From: Candidatus Merdivivens pullistercoris
Lineage (GTDB): Bacteria; Bacteroidota; Bacteroidia; Bacteroidales; UBA932
DNA length: 32,442 nucleotides
Assembly (NCBI GenBank): GCA_017694935.1
Contig: JADIME010000042.1
Span: forward strand, 1 to 32,442
Direction: 5' to 3'
The notes below the pieces were generated by a model. It was given only the letters and a program-made list of their open reading frames with translations. It was not told the origin of the DNA and searched no databases. A program made the translations under genes and the position numbers. This document shows, one piece after another, positions 24,875-32,427 of the stretch (position 1 is its first letter; each line of letters opens with the position of its first letter).

Positions 24875-25338
24875 CGGGACATTTGTCCGGCAATGTCGGG
24901 GACGGGGGATTGCTTCCTGCCGATGCGGCAAGGTTTATCCCTCAAAAACCGCCTTTTGTCTTCGTGTCCGGACTGATTGACTGCGGGGAAACCTATGCGG
25001 TGACAGTTTTCGAAGTGCCTTCCGATTGCGTGCTTGCCGCCGGAGGGGTGCTGCGCGAAGGAGGCATAACCGAGTTTATGGCCCAAAGCTGCGCGGCATT
25101 CGTGGGATACCGTGATTTCCTTGCCGGCAGGACCGAACCTTCCGTAGGCGTTTTGGGCGCATTGTCCCGCATGAAGATCGATTCTTTGCCTCCTGTAGGC
25201 TCGAAGCTCTCCTGCAGGGTGGAAACAGTCGGTGATTTCGGCGGGATGCAGATGTTTTATGCCAAAGTCCATATGGACGGAGGCAGGCTTGTCGCGGAAG
25301 GAAGGCTGACGACAAGCGGGCTGGGTAATGCGGGATAA
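24871..25338 (+). CDS. Hotdog-fold dehydratase-like protein (ApeP/FabZ-like)
   Basis: This 155-residue protein has the hotdog-fold pattern of 3-hydroxyacyl-ACP dehydratases: IPQKPPFVFVSGL at 23-35, the helix GGITEFMAQSCAAFVGY at 64-80 with Glu68, and a C-terminal set of beta strands. It resembles the ApeP-like dehydratases of aryl-polyene clusters. The only histidines are His4 and His134; there is none at the FabZ GHFP position or at the PH of the first motif, where Gln25 stands. It could still bind acyl-ACP without dehydrating, or use other residues. The start is set by the ATGA overlap with the methyltransferase gene. Confidence 0.8.
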   Translation: MTGHLSGNVGDGGLLPADAARFIPQKPPFVFVSGLIDCGETYAVTVFEVPSDCVLAAGGVLREGGITEFMAQSCAAFVGYRDFLAGRTEPSVGVLGALSRMKIDSLPPVGSKLSCRVETVGDFGGMQMFYAKVHMDGGRLVAEGRLTTSGLGNAG

Positions 25339-25356
25339 GATATACAAGGTGACGAG

Positions 25357-27165
25357 ATGATATACAGGATAGCCGACAATATAGTATGCCCATTGGGTTC
25401 CGGATCCGCGAATGTCTATGAGGCGATGAAGGAAGGACGGTATTCTTCCCGTCTGCATGACGGTCAGGAAGGTGGAATCGAGCCGTATTTCGCCTCGGTT
25501 TTTGAAGAAGGACGCTTTGCTGCCGGGTGCCTGGCGGATGATGGCGCTGAAAGCCTTGTTCCCGGAGACAATGCAGGAAGTATTCGTACAGGCGGCGGAA
25601 GTTTTCGTACTGACGGCGTAAGTTTTCGTACTGACGGCATGACACGGTTGGAAAGTCTTATGGCAGAAAGCGTGGCAGGGGCATTGGAACAGCTTGTTTC
25701 GAACGGTTTCCGTGATTTCGACACTGCCTCCTCCCGTGTGATCTTCATTGTATCCACGACCAAAGGAAACATAGGGCTGTTGAAGCCCGAGGATGGCTTT
25801 TCTAATGACGGAAGGCTGCTTTTAAGCCATAGCGCGGATGTTCTGGCCAAGGCTTTTTCCAATCCCAACAGGCCATTGACGGTATCCAATGCGTGCATTT
25901 CCGGGCTGTCCGCCCAGATAGTCGCTGACAGGCTGCTGTCTTCGGGAAAGTACGATTTCGCGGTTGTCACGGGGGCTGACCTGCTCTGCCCTTTCATCAT
26001 ATCGGGCTTCCAGTCGTTCAGGGCGCTGTCTGCCGAAAGGGCGCGTTCTTTCGATGTTTCAAGGACAGGACTGAATCTCGGCGAGGCTGCCGCCACGATA
26101 GTATACGCCTCCCCGGAGGCTGCTGTAAAAGTCGGGGAAGCCGCAAAACTCGGAGGAAAATACATAACAATGGCGGCCGGGTCGATAGCCAATGACGCAA
26201 CGCATATTTCCGCCCCGTCGAGGACGGGCGAAGGGCTTTTCAGGACACTTTCGGATTTGTCGCCGGTTCTTGAAGGGCATAAAGTCGGACTGATCTGCGC
26301 GCATGGCACGGCTACGGCATACAATGATGCCATGGAAGCCGTGGCAATATCAAGGGCTTCCTTGGAGAAGGTCCCTGTAAATTCACTGAAAGGCTATATA
26401 GGCCATACGCTCGGGGCCGCCGGAGTCATAGAGAGCATAATCCCGATGTATGAGATGTGCTTCGGGGAAATCCTTCCGGTTCCCGATTTTCATGAGATAG
26501 GCGTTCCTGTCCCTTTGGATGTTGTTTATTCTCCGAGACATTTTGACGGCGACGCGTTTATAAAGACGGTTTCCGGTTTCGGGGGATGCAATGCTTCGGC
26601 CGTATTCATTGCCAGTGGGGAAATATCTTTTTCCGAAGATAAAAATCCCGTTCAGGACGGGCCTGTATTGGGCCGGCTCTTAAAAAATGTCAGATTGGAT
26701 GTTTCCGGCAATGACGTGAACGACATGTACCGGGACAAGATGCCGGATTATCCCAAATTTTTCAAGATGGACATGCTCTCGCGGCTCGGTTTCATGGCGG
26801 CGGAGCAGTTGCTTGAAGATTTTGACGGAGGGCTTGACGATGCCGCTATTATTCTTGCAGGCAGGCATGCTTCTCTTGACAATGACGTGAAATACATGTC
26901 TACCATAACTCCCGGGGATTATTATCCAAGCCCCGCGCTTTTCGTTTATACATTGGCGAATATCGTGGCCGGGGAAATAGCCATAAGGCATGGCATTCAC
27001 GGTGAAACCACGTTTTATATTGAAGATGCGTACGACCGTCGCTTCATGGAAACCGAGGCTGAAAGGATCATAGGCGGCGGGAGGTCTTCGAAAGTGATTT
27101 TCGGATGGATAGACTGGTATGACGGGAAAGGCTGCGCCGAACTTTCGTTAATGGCAAAAGCCTGA
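25357..27165 (+). CDS. Beta-ketoacyl-ACP synthase with fused C-terminal domain
   Basis: A 602-residue protein. Residues 1 to about 425 form a complete condensing enzyme with the triad Cys180 (VSNACISG), His316 (CAHGTATAYND) and His350 (GYIGHTLGAAG). The segment 75-95 is three heptapeptide repeats absent from normal ketosynthases. Residues about 440-602 form an extra domain with YPKFFKMDMLSRLGF, AGRHASLDNDVKY and YYPSPALFVYTLANIVAGE; this resembles the small stand-alone ketosynthase-like proteins of flexirubin-type clusters, themselves like the N-terminal half of a ketosynthase without the cysteine. The fused part may act as a partner or length-setting domain. It precedes the second ACP by 67 bp. 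Confidence 0.88.
   Translation: MIYRIADNIVCPLGSGSANVYEAMKEGRYSSRLHDGQEGGIEPYFASVFEEGRFAAGCLADDGAESLVPGDNAGSIRTGGGSFRTDGVSFRTDGMTRLESLMAESVAGALEQLVSNGFRDFDTASSRVIFIVSTTKGNIGLLKPEDGFSNDGRLLLSHSADVLAKAFSNPNRPLTVSNACISGLSAQIVADRLLSSGKYDFAVVTGADLLCPFIISGFQSFRALSAERARSFDVSRTGLNLGEAAATIVYASPEAAVKVGEAAKLGGKYITMAAGSIANDATHISAPSRTGEGLFRTLSDLSPVLEGHKVGLICAHGTATAYNDAMEAVAISRASLEKVPVNSLKGYIGHTLGAAGVIESIIPMYEMCFGEILPVPDFHEIGVPVPLDVVYSPRHFDGDAFIKTVSGFGGCNASAVFIASGEISFSEDKNPVQDGPVLGRLLKNVRLDVSGNDVNDMYRDKMPDYPKFFKMDMLSRLGFMAAEQLLEDFDGGLDDAAIILAGRHASLDNDVKYMSTITPGDYYPSPALFVYTLANIVAGEIAIRHGIHGETTFYIEDAYDRRFMETEAERIIGGGRSSKVIFGWIDWYDGKGCAELSLMAKA
25579..25641 (+). repeat. In-frame 21-bp tandem repeat, three copies
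   Basis: Three adjacent 21-bp units within the fused ketosynthase gene encode SIRTGGG, SFRTDGV and SFRTDGM. Units two and three differ only in their last three bases; unit one is more diverged. The unit is a multiple of three, so copy number can change without frameshift. Confidence 0.85.
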
Positions 27166-27232
27166 ATCGTCGAGACGGGAAGATTCTATATGGAAATTGT
27201 TTTAGAAAAAAGTATATATTAAAAACCCGAAT

Positions 27233-27499
27233 ATGTCGGATATGGAAAAATTAATTGAAGAATTGAAGAAACAGATCATCGAGGCTTTGAATTTCGAGGA
27301 TATGACACCGGCGGACATAGATGCCGATGCCCCTATTTTCCGTGAGGGCCTCGGCCTCGATTCGATAGACGCGTTGGAGCTGATAGTGCTGATGGAACGC
27401 AAGTACGGCATAAAGCTCAAGGATCCCAAACAGGGCAAGGAAATATTCCGTTCAGTACGGACAATGGCTGGATATATTCAGGAAAACAGGACAAAATAA
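27233..27499 (+). CDS. Acyl carrier protein (second of cluster)
   Basis: An 88-residue acyl carrier protein with the phosphopantetheine Ser44 in GLGLDSIDALEL, next to the family's LIVLMERKYGIKL helix. The DSI and EALNF context is more like the ACPs paired with polyene ketosynthases than the first ACP of the operon. It lies ten bp before the second ketosynthase, its likely partner during chain extension. Confidence 0.94.
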   Translation: MSDMEKLIEELKKQIIEALNFEDMTPADIDADAPIFREGLGLDSIDALELIVLMERKYGIKLKDPKQGKEIFRSVRTMAGYIQENRTK

Positions 27500-27508
27500 G
27501 ATTACGGC

Positions 27509-28708
27509 ATGCGGCAGAGGGATGTATTTGTTACCGGCATGGGGGCTGTCTCCGCTATCGGGAACGGAACGGAGGCATTTTCCGAAGCCTTGCGTTCATG
27601 CAGAAGCGGCATTTCTTGCCCGAAAGTGCTGGACACCGTGCATTCCGCTCTTCCGGTAGGGGAGGTAGGTCTTGGAAACGATGCCTTGAAGGCTTTGTTG
27701 GAAAAGCGGATGCCTGTACCGGACTTTTCAACCCGTGCCGCCCTTCTTGGAATGCTTGCCTTGGACGAGGCGCTTGAAAGCGCTTCGTTGTACAAGGACG
27801 ATTGCAGGAAAATGGTCCTGGTATCATCCACGGCCGTGGGAGGGATGGACGAGACGGAAAAATATTATCCTTTTCCCGGTTCCGTGGAGGAAAATCTCAT
27901 AGACCGTCACGATTGCGGGGCCATGACTGATGCCATTGCCGCCAGGTACGGGGGCTTTTCCATGCAGGCCACTGTTTCCACGGCCTGCTCCGCCGCATTG
28001 AATGCGATAATTTTCGGATGCAACCTTATAAAATCCGGCCGTGCGGACATAGTTGTCGCCGGAGGCGCCGAATGTCTCAGCAAATACCATCTGAACGGTT
28101 TCAATTCGCTTCGCATACTCGACAGCCGCAGGTGCCGTCCTTTCGATAAGGACCGTGCGGGGCTCAATCTCGGCGAAGGGGCCGGATTCCTGGTTCTGGA
28201 AAGCCTGTCTTCGGCCCGTAGCAGGAATGTCTCTGCCATAGCTTCCGTGGCCGGTTATGCCAACAGGTGCGATGCCTATCATCAGACAGCGTCGTCCGAT
28301 TCGGGCGAAGGAGCTTATCTTTGCATGTCCTCCGCTTTGGAATACGCGGGATTGGCCCCTTCCGATATTTCATATGTCAATGCCCACGGTACAGGTACGC
28401 CTAACAACGATTTGTCCGAAGGACGCGCAATAGAGCGCGTTTTCGGGGCGTGCGTACCCCGCGTTTCTTCCACAAAGGCGTTTACGGGACATACTACAGC
28501 CGCTTCGGGAGCGATAGAAAGCATAATCTCGCTGATTGCCATGAGGGAACGTTTTTATCCGGTTTCGCTCGGGTTTTCCGAAAAGATTGATGAACTTTCA
28601 TTTGTTCCGGTTACGGACAGCCGTGCCTGCGGAGAGTTGCGTAGGATAATGGTCAATGCATTCGGTTTCGGAGGGAACGACAGTTGTGTCATTTATGAAA
28701 AATGCTGA
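27509..28708 (+). CDS. Beta-ketoacyl-ACP synthase (FabF-like)
   Basis: This 399-residue condensing enzyme adds two-carbon units from malonyl-ACP. The catalytic triad is complete: Cys160 in VSTACSAALNA, His293 in NAHGTGTPNND and His328 in KAFTGHTTAASG. FDKDRAGLNLGEGAGFLVLE at about 212-231 is the usual family block, and the C-terminus has NAFGFGGNDSCVI. It is followed at once by a chain-length-factor-like gene, so the two probably form a KS-CLF heterodimer as in aryl-polyene and type II polyketide systems. It starts ten bp after the second ACP. Confidence 0.95.
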   Translation: MRQRDVFVTGMGAVSAIGNGTEAFSEALRSCRSGISCPKVLDTVHSALPVGEVGLGNDALKALLEKRMPVPDFSTRAALLGMLALDEALESASLYKDDCRKMVLVSSTAVGGMDETEKYYPFPGSVEENLIDRHDCGAMTDAIAARYGGFSMQATVSTACSAALNAIIFGCNLIKSGRADIVVAGGAECLSKYHLNGFNSLRILDSRRCRPFDKDRAGLNLGEGAGFLVLESLSSARSRNVSAIASVAGYANRCDAYHQTASSDSGEGAYLCMSSALEYAGLAPSDISYVNAHGTGTPNNDLSEGRAIERVFGACVPRVSSTKAFTGHTTAASGAIESIISLIAMRERFYPVSLGFSEKIDELSFVPVTDSRACGELRRIMVNAFGFGGNDSCVIYEKC

Positions 28709-28712
28709 TGTT

Positions 28713-29738
28713 ATGGTATATGTGGACGGCATGGCTCAGATAACGCCGCAAGAGCCTTTCAGCGATAAATGGTATGATGCTCCCGTAACTTACGGGCACG
28801 GTCTTCATCCTGCAATCGATCCGTCTTTTGCCGGGCTGATCCCGGCTGCCGCCGCACGCAGGATGTCATTGTTGCAGAAAAGGGCTGTGGCGACAGCATT
28901 GTCGGCCATGTCCGCCGCATCGTTGGAGATGCCCGATGCCATTGTTACTGGCACGGGCGCGGGAACGATGAAGAACAGCGAACGTTTTTTGTCGGATATG
29001 ATAGAAGGCAAAGGGGAGGGACTTTCGCCCACGCCGTTTATCAATTCCACGCACAATACCCTTGCCGCAACTGTAGCGATAACTCTCGGATGCAGAGGAT
29101 ACAATACTACATACTCCCATAACGGGATTTCTTTCCCTGCGGCTCTGATGGATTCGGTAATGGGGTTAGAGTCCGGATGTTTCGGTTCCGTGCTGCTTTC
29201 TTCGCATGACGAATTGCCGGAACACTATTACCGCCTTCTCGACGATGCCGGGGAATTCGACGGCGAGCCTTTTGCCGGAGAACATTCTGTGTCTTTCGTA
29301 TTGCGTGCGGTACGGAACGAGCATACCCTTGCGGCGGTACCCGGAGTTGAGATAACCGCTTCCGCAAGGGAGGAGGATTTGAGAAAAACCGCATTCCGGG
29401 CGTGTCGCGGCGTGACCGGGGAACCGGGCCGCAATGGCGCATGGCAAGGCATTCCCGATACGTTTCAAGGCATTGCCGATATGATAGTGACCGGTGACCC
29501 TGATTCAAGCAGGAAGATTTTCGGAGACCAGGTGCCGATGTTCCCCTACAAAGAGGTTTTCGGCGGAGGTTTTTCCGCCCCGGCCGCATCGCTTTATGCC
29601 GCGATAACGTTTTTGAGGCGTAATCCGTCATTGAATGGCATATTGGTACATAATCATTATAAAAACAGGCAGCATTCTTTTATCTTTGCGGCCAGGCCGG
29701 ATTTCGTACCGGTGCGGGAACGGTCCGGCGGGTTTTAG
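28713..29738 (+). CDS. Chain-length-factor-like ketosynthase homologue
   Basis: A 341-residue ketosynthase-fold protein without the catalytic cysteine: in the place of the TACS motif it has TTYSHNGISFPAAL (residues 132-145). The flanking blocks, STHNTLAATVAI and EVFGGGFSAPAASLYAAITF, fit the beta-ketoacyl synthase chain length factor family (PF13723 type). It would pair with the preceding active ketosynthase and set the length of the product. The start at 28713 (MVYVDG) aligns with the usual MxYI start of relatives; an ATG at 28695 overlaps the ketosynthase gene by 14 bp and is possible. Confidence 0.85.
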   Translation: MVYVDGMAQITPQEPFSDKWYDAPVTYGHGLHPAIDPSFAGLIPAAAARRMSLLQKRAVATALSAMSAASLEMPDAIVTGTGAGTMKNSERFLSDMIEGKGEGLSPTPFINSTHNTLAATVAITLGCRGYNTTYSHNGISFPAALMDSVMGLESGCFGSVLLSSHDELPEHYYRLLDDAGEFDGEPFAGEHSVSFVLRAVRNEHTLAAVPGVEITASAREEDLRKTAFRACRGVTGEPGRNGAWQGIPDTFQGIADMIVTGDPDSSRKIFGDQVPMFPYKEVFGGGFSAPAASLYAAITFLRRNPSLNGILVHNHYKNRQHSFIFAARPDFVPVRERSGGF

Positions 29739-29791
29739 AAAAAACTGGCTGCCTTCAGGCCGACGATGTTTTATTTTTATTCAGTATAAGG

Positions 29792-30151
29792 ATGTTGAAA
29801 TTGATTTTGCTTTCGGTTTTCCACTGTCTGACCCTGTGCGCGGGACAGGTTCTGTTGAAAATATCCCTGGCCAAGACGGGAGCGTTCAAATTTACGTGGG
29901 GGTATTTCAAGGATTTTCTTACGTGCTGGCAGTGGGCTGCCTGCGGCGCTTCTTTCCTTGCCGCATGCATTACATGGATGTACATTCTGAAACGCTATGA
30001 ATTTTCATTGGCTTATCCGATAACCTCGATGACTTTCGTGTTTTCCATTTTTGCGGGTTATCTGGTATTCGGAGAAGTCATTTCGATAAATAAATGGATA
30101 GGCGTGGGGCTGATAACCCTCGGTATTATTGTAATTGCTTCCGGAAAATAA
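29792..30151 (+). CDS. Small EamA/SMR-like membrane protein
   Basis: The 119 residues form four hydrophobic helices, at about 2-20, 43-65, 72-92 and 98-117, separated by short polar loops. This is half of an EamA (DMT) transporter and the size of SMR or ArnE/ArnF-type proteins, which work as dimers and can flip lipid-linked molecules. The end block SFAGYLVFGEVISINKWIGVGLI-like pattern is typical of the superfamily. In the cluster it could move a lipid-linked product across the inner membrane, a role that MMPL-type exporters fill in classic aryl-polyene clusters; this is inference. It is three bp before the LolA-like gene. Confidence 0.8.
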   Translation: MLKLILLSVFHCLTLCAGQVLLKISLAKTGAFKFTWGYFKDFLTCWQWAACGASFLAACITWMYILKRYEFSLAYPITSMTFVFSIFAGYLVFGEVISINKWIGVGLITLGIIVIASGK

Positions 30152-30154
30152 TTT

Positions 30155-30751
30155 ATGAAAAAAACAGTTTTAAATATAGTATCACTTTTTACGGTTTTCT
30201 GCCTGTCTTCTTATTTTTCCCCGTTTTCGTCCCAGTGTATCGAGCCGGAGGTAAAATCGCTTATGGACAGGGTGTTTTCATTTGAAAGACTGGCGGCTTC
30301 GTACCGGATGATACGGACGGTTCCGGTAATTTCGGGAAAATTGGAGTCTTCCGGGACTCTGGAACTTTACAGTGACGGGAGGCTTTACTGGCGGGGCGAA
30401 TATCCCGATGAATATTTGTTTTTTACCGACGGCGATGATGCCTACATAGAGGAAGACGGAAAGAAATCAGCACTCCCGCAGGCTTTTTCCGGGATATTCT
30501 CTCTTGTGGAGGGAAACAGCGGCGGGAAGCCTTTCTATGAAAACGACAGGATGTTTTCCACTTCTTTCATCACTATCGACAGTGAGCGCATAGGGATAGA
30601 AGCCGTTCCTTCCCGGGGTGCGATGTCCTCTTTCATTTCCAAGATAGACATAGTGGTTTATTCGCGTGAAGCCATTGTCAAGGAGGTCAATATCATTGCA
30701 GCAAACGGCTCTGTCACGAGGATCGTTTTCGAAAGCGTGGTCAGAGAGTGA
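30155..30751 (+). CDS. LolA-like periplasmic lipid carrier
   Basis: This 198-residue protein starts with a signal peptide (MKKTVLNIVSLFTVFCLSS and on to about residue 28). The body has the LolA pattern: SGKLESSGTLELYSDGRLYW, then YLFFTDGDDAYIEEDG and a late IDIVVYSREAIVKEV strand, suggesting the open half-barrel that shields an acyl chain. LolA homologues are regular members of aryl-polyene clusters and likely carry the lipid-linked product to the outer membrane. It differs from housekeeping LolA by context and probably does not serve general lipoproteins. It is the last gene of the operon. Confidence 0.85.
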   Translation: MKKTVLNIVSLFTVFCLSSYFSPFSSQCIEPEVKSLMDRVFSFERLAASYRMIRTVPVISGKLESSGTLELYSDGRLYWRGEYPDEYLFFTDGDDAYIEEDGKKSALPQAFSGIFSLVEGNSGGKPFYENDRMFSTSFITIDSERIGIEAVPSRGAMSSFISKIDIVVYSREAIVKEVNIIAANGSVTRIVFESVVRE

Positions 30752-30754
30752 CGG

Positions 30755-30767
30755 TTTAAACAGCTTC
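30755..30767 (-). repeat. Dispersed AAGAAGCTGTTT motif, reverse copy
   Basis: TTTAAACAGCTTC begins five bp past the stop codon of the LolA-like gene and is the reverse complement of the motif core. Confidence 0.4.
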
Positions 30768-30838
30768 CAAGTTCCCCGAAACCGTAATCAGGGTAATTTT
30801 TACCTTAGTGCGGGTATAGTCAATCGGACGGCATTGAT

Positions 30839-30846
30839 TATTTTTG
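30839..30846 (+). promoter_or_regulatory. -7 box upstream of the alcohol dehydrogenase
   Basis: TATTTTTG matches TAnnTTTG 31 bp before the chosen ATG. There is no TTTG at the right distance upstream. It suggests a separate transcript from the polyene-type operon. Confidence 0.35.
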
Positions 30847-30877
30847 CTTCGTAAAAAATAATTTAAAAGTGTGCATT

Positions 30878-32056
30878 ATGGGTATGATGGATTTTAACCT
30901 TTTCACCCCGACTAATCTGATCTTCGGGCGAGGCAAATTGGATGAACTTGCAAATCTTGAACTTCCTGGGAAAAAGGCCTTGTTGCTGATTTCCAATGGC
31001 AAGTCTGTTAAGGTAAACGGTACTCTCGACCGTGTTACCGCCCTGTTGGGCAAAACGGGGACGGCATACGTCATATGCGGCAATGTCCATGAAAACCCTT
31101 CAAAGGAAGTGGTGATGGAAGCTGCCGCATGCGCCAAGGACAATGCCTGCGATTTTATCCTCGCGTTGGGCGGTGGCGCGGTACTTGATTCGGCAGTGGC
31201 AGTGTCGGCCATGGCCACCAATCCGGGCGATCTTTGGGACTATGTAAACGGAGGTACTGGCAAGGGCATGCCTTTGCAGAACCCGGGGCTTCCGATAGTG
31301 ACTATAGCCACTACGTCCGGAACCGGTTCTGAAATCAACTGCTGGGGCGTGATTTCCAACCATGAAACCAAAGAGAAGATAGGCTTCGGCTATCCGTCTC
31401 TGAATCCTGTGCTTGCCATAGTGGACCCGGAACTGATGCGTACCGTGCCTGCGAAGTATACGGCATATCAGGGTTTTGATGCATTGTTCCACAATACGGA
31501 AGTGATGATAAGCCGTTCTTTGAACGTGCTCAGCGAGCCTATAGCCTTGTCGGCAATCGAGCATATAGCCAAATACTTGCCGCGTGCAGTCAAGGACGGC
31601 GACGACATTGAGGCCCGCGAGGCTGTGGCATACGGAAGTACGATAGCCGGTCTGACCATGCAACTTACGAGTACTACTGCCGAACACTCGATGGAGCATG
31701 CGATGAGCGCATACCATTATGATTTGCCTCACGGTGCTGGCCTGATAATGATTTCCAATGAGTTTTACCGTTTCTTCATAGAAAGGCACGCCTGCGATGA
31801 ACGTTTTGTAAAAATGGCCCGTGCAATGGGAAGGGAAGACGCTTCAAAACCGGAAGACTTCCTGTCGGCTCTTGTCGATCTGCAGAAGGCTTGCGGCGTG
31901 GACAATCTGAAAATGAGCGACTACGGTATCAGAAAAGAAGAATGTGACACTCTCGCACGCAACGCACGCGAGACCATGGGAGGGCTTTTTGCCGCAAATC
32001 CTTGCGAAATGACACATGAGGATTGCAGGGGCATCTTCGAAAGGGCGTACAGGTAG
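30878..32056 (+). CDS. Iron-containing alcohol dehydrogenase
   Basis: A 392-residue group III (iron-dependent) alcohol dehydrogenase, most like the butanol dehydrogenase branch. The dinucleotide-binding part has GGGAVLDSA near 98-106 and ATTSGTGSE at 144-152. The metal ligands are visible: Asp201 and His205 in FDALFHNTE, His270 in AEHSMEHA, and His285 in LPHGAGL. These enzymes reduce aldehydes or oxidise alcohols with NAD(P)H; the substrate is unknown. It has its own -7 box and is probably not part of the neighbouring acyl cluster, though a role on a fatty aldehyde cannot be excluded. Other start options are 30869 (GTG) and 30887. Confidence 0.93.
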   Translation: MGMMDFNLFTPTNLIFGRGKLDELANLELPGKKALLLISNGKSVKVNGTLDRVTALLGKTGTAYVICGNVHENPSKEVVMEAAACAKDNACDFILALGGGAVLDSAVAVSAMATNPGDLWDYVNGGTGKGMPLQNPGLPIVTIATTSGTGSEINCWGVISNHETKEKIGFGYPSLNPVLAIVDPELMRTVPAKYTAYQGFDALFHNTEVMISRSLNVLSEPIALSAIEHIAKYLPRAVKDGDDIEAREAVAYGSTIAGLTMQLTSTTAEHSMEHAMSAYHYDLPHGAGLIMISNEFYRFFIERHACDERFVKMARAMGREDASKPEDFLSALVDLQKACGVDNLKMSDYGIRKEECDTLARNARETMGGLFAANPCEMTHEDCRGIFERAYR

Positions 32057-32093
32057 TTTAAGGGTTGTGCCCGGTTCTGAATGTTCGCTTTTG

Positions 32094-32135
32094 AATGCCC
32101 GGGAACGAGGCGCTGGTTCGAAATGCCCGGGAACG
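32094..32135 (+). repeat. 14-bp direct repeats
   Basis: AATGCCCGGGAACG occurs at 32094-32107 and 32122-32135, start points 28 bp apart. Each contains the palindrome CCCGGG. Confidence 0.5.
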
Positions 32136-32171
32136 CCCCGAGTTAGTGTCAGTGCCTGAGAAAACGGAATT

Positions 32172-32261
32172 TGCCGGAGCATCCGGACTTAATTTACTGT
32201 GTTGTAACTTAATGATAATGTGTAAGTTGTAAAATATCGGCAATTTTCAGTTGCTCCGGCA
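32172..32261. repeat. Palindromic repeat unit A
   Basis: The unit begins TGCCGGAGCA and ends TTGCTCCGGCA, giving 10-bp terminal inverted arms with a smaller AACTTA/TAAGTT pair inside. After the left arm comes CCGGACTTAA, related to the next unit. Confidence 0.55.
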
Positions 32262-32279
32262 GCGGTGTAAGAACATGCC

Positions 32280-32368
32280 TGCCGGAGCATACCGACTTAA
32301 CTCACAGCCTCGTGATGTGTTGATTTACAGTCTTTTGTGTAAATTCAACGATTTGCGGTTGCTCCAGG
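32280..32368. repeat. Palindromic repeat unit B
   Basis: The unit begins TGCCGGAGCA, then ACCGACTTAA as in unit A, and ends TTGCTCCAGG. It has the same length within one base and the same direction, with a diverged interior, so A and B are tandem members of one family. Confidence 0.5.
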
Positions 32369-32381
32369 AAATATTATTCTT

Positions 32382-32427
32382 GGGGGAAAGTGAATCGATT
32401 TGCCGCGAAATCGTAGCACTTTTCCCC
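32382..32427. other. Long interrupted hairpin near the window end
   Basis: GGGGGAAAGTG pairs with CACTTTTCCCC (one mismatch), then AAT faces TAG, then CGATTT pairs with AAATCG around a GCCGCG loop. The symmetric layout suggests a structured RNA, a terminator of a gene beyond the window, or a protein-binding palindrome. Confidence 0.45.

Noticed and set aside
24289..25458. Long minus-strand reading frame of 389 codons
   Set aside because: It lies opposite the methyltransferase and hotdog genes, shows no family motif, and its length follows from codon bias of the plus-strand genes.
25464..26333. Minus-strand reading frame of 289 codons within the ketosynthase gene
   Set aside because: It is the exact antisense codon register of a clear ketosynthase with an intact catalytic triad.
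22645..30751. Classic flexirubin or dialkylresorcinol cluster
   Set aside because: No DarA/DarB-like gene and no tyrosine or histidine ammonia lyase gene are in the window; only the shared polyene core is present.
32094..32368. CRISPR array
   Set aside because: There are only two imperfect units, their interiors are related rather than unique spacers, and no cas gene is present.
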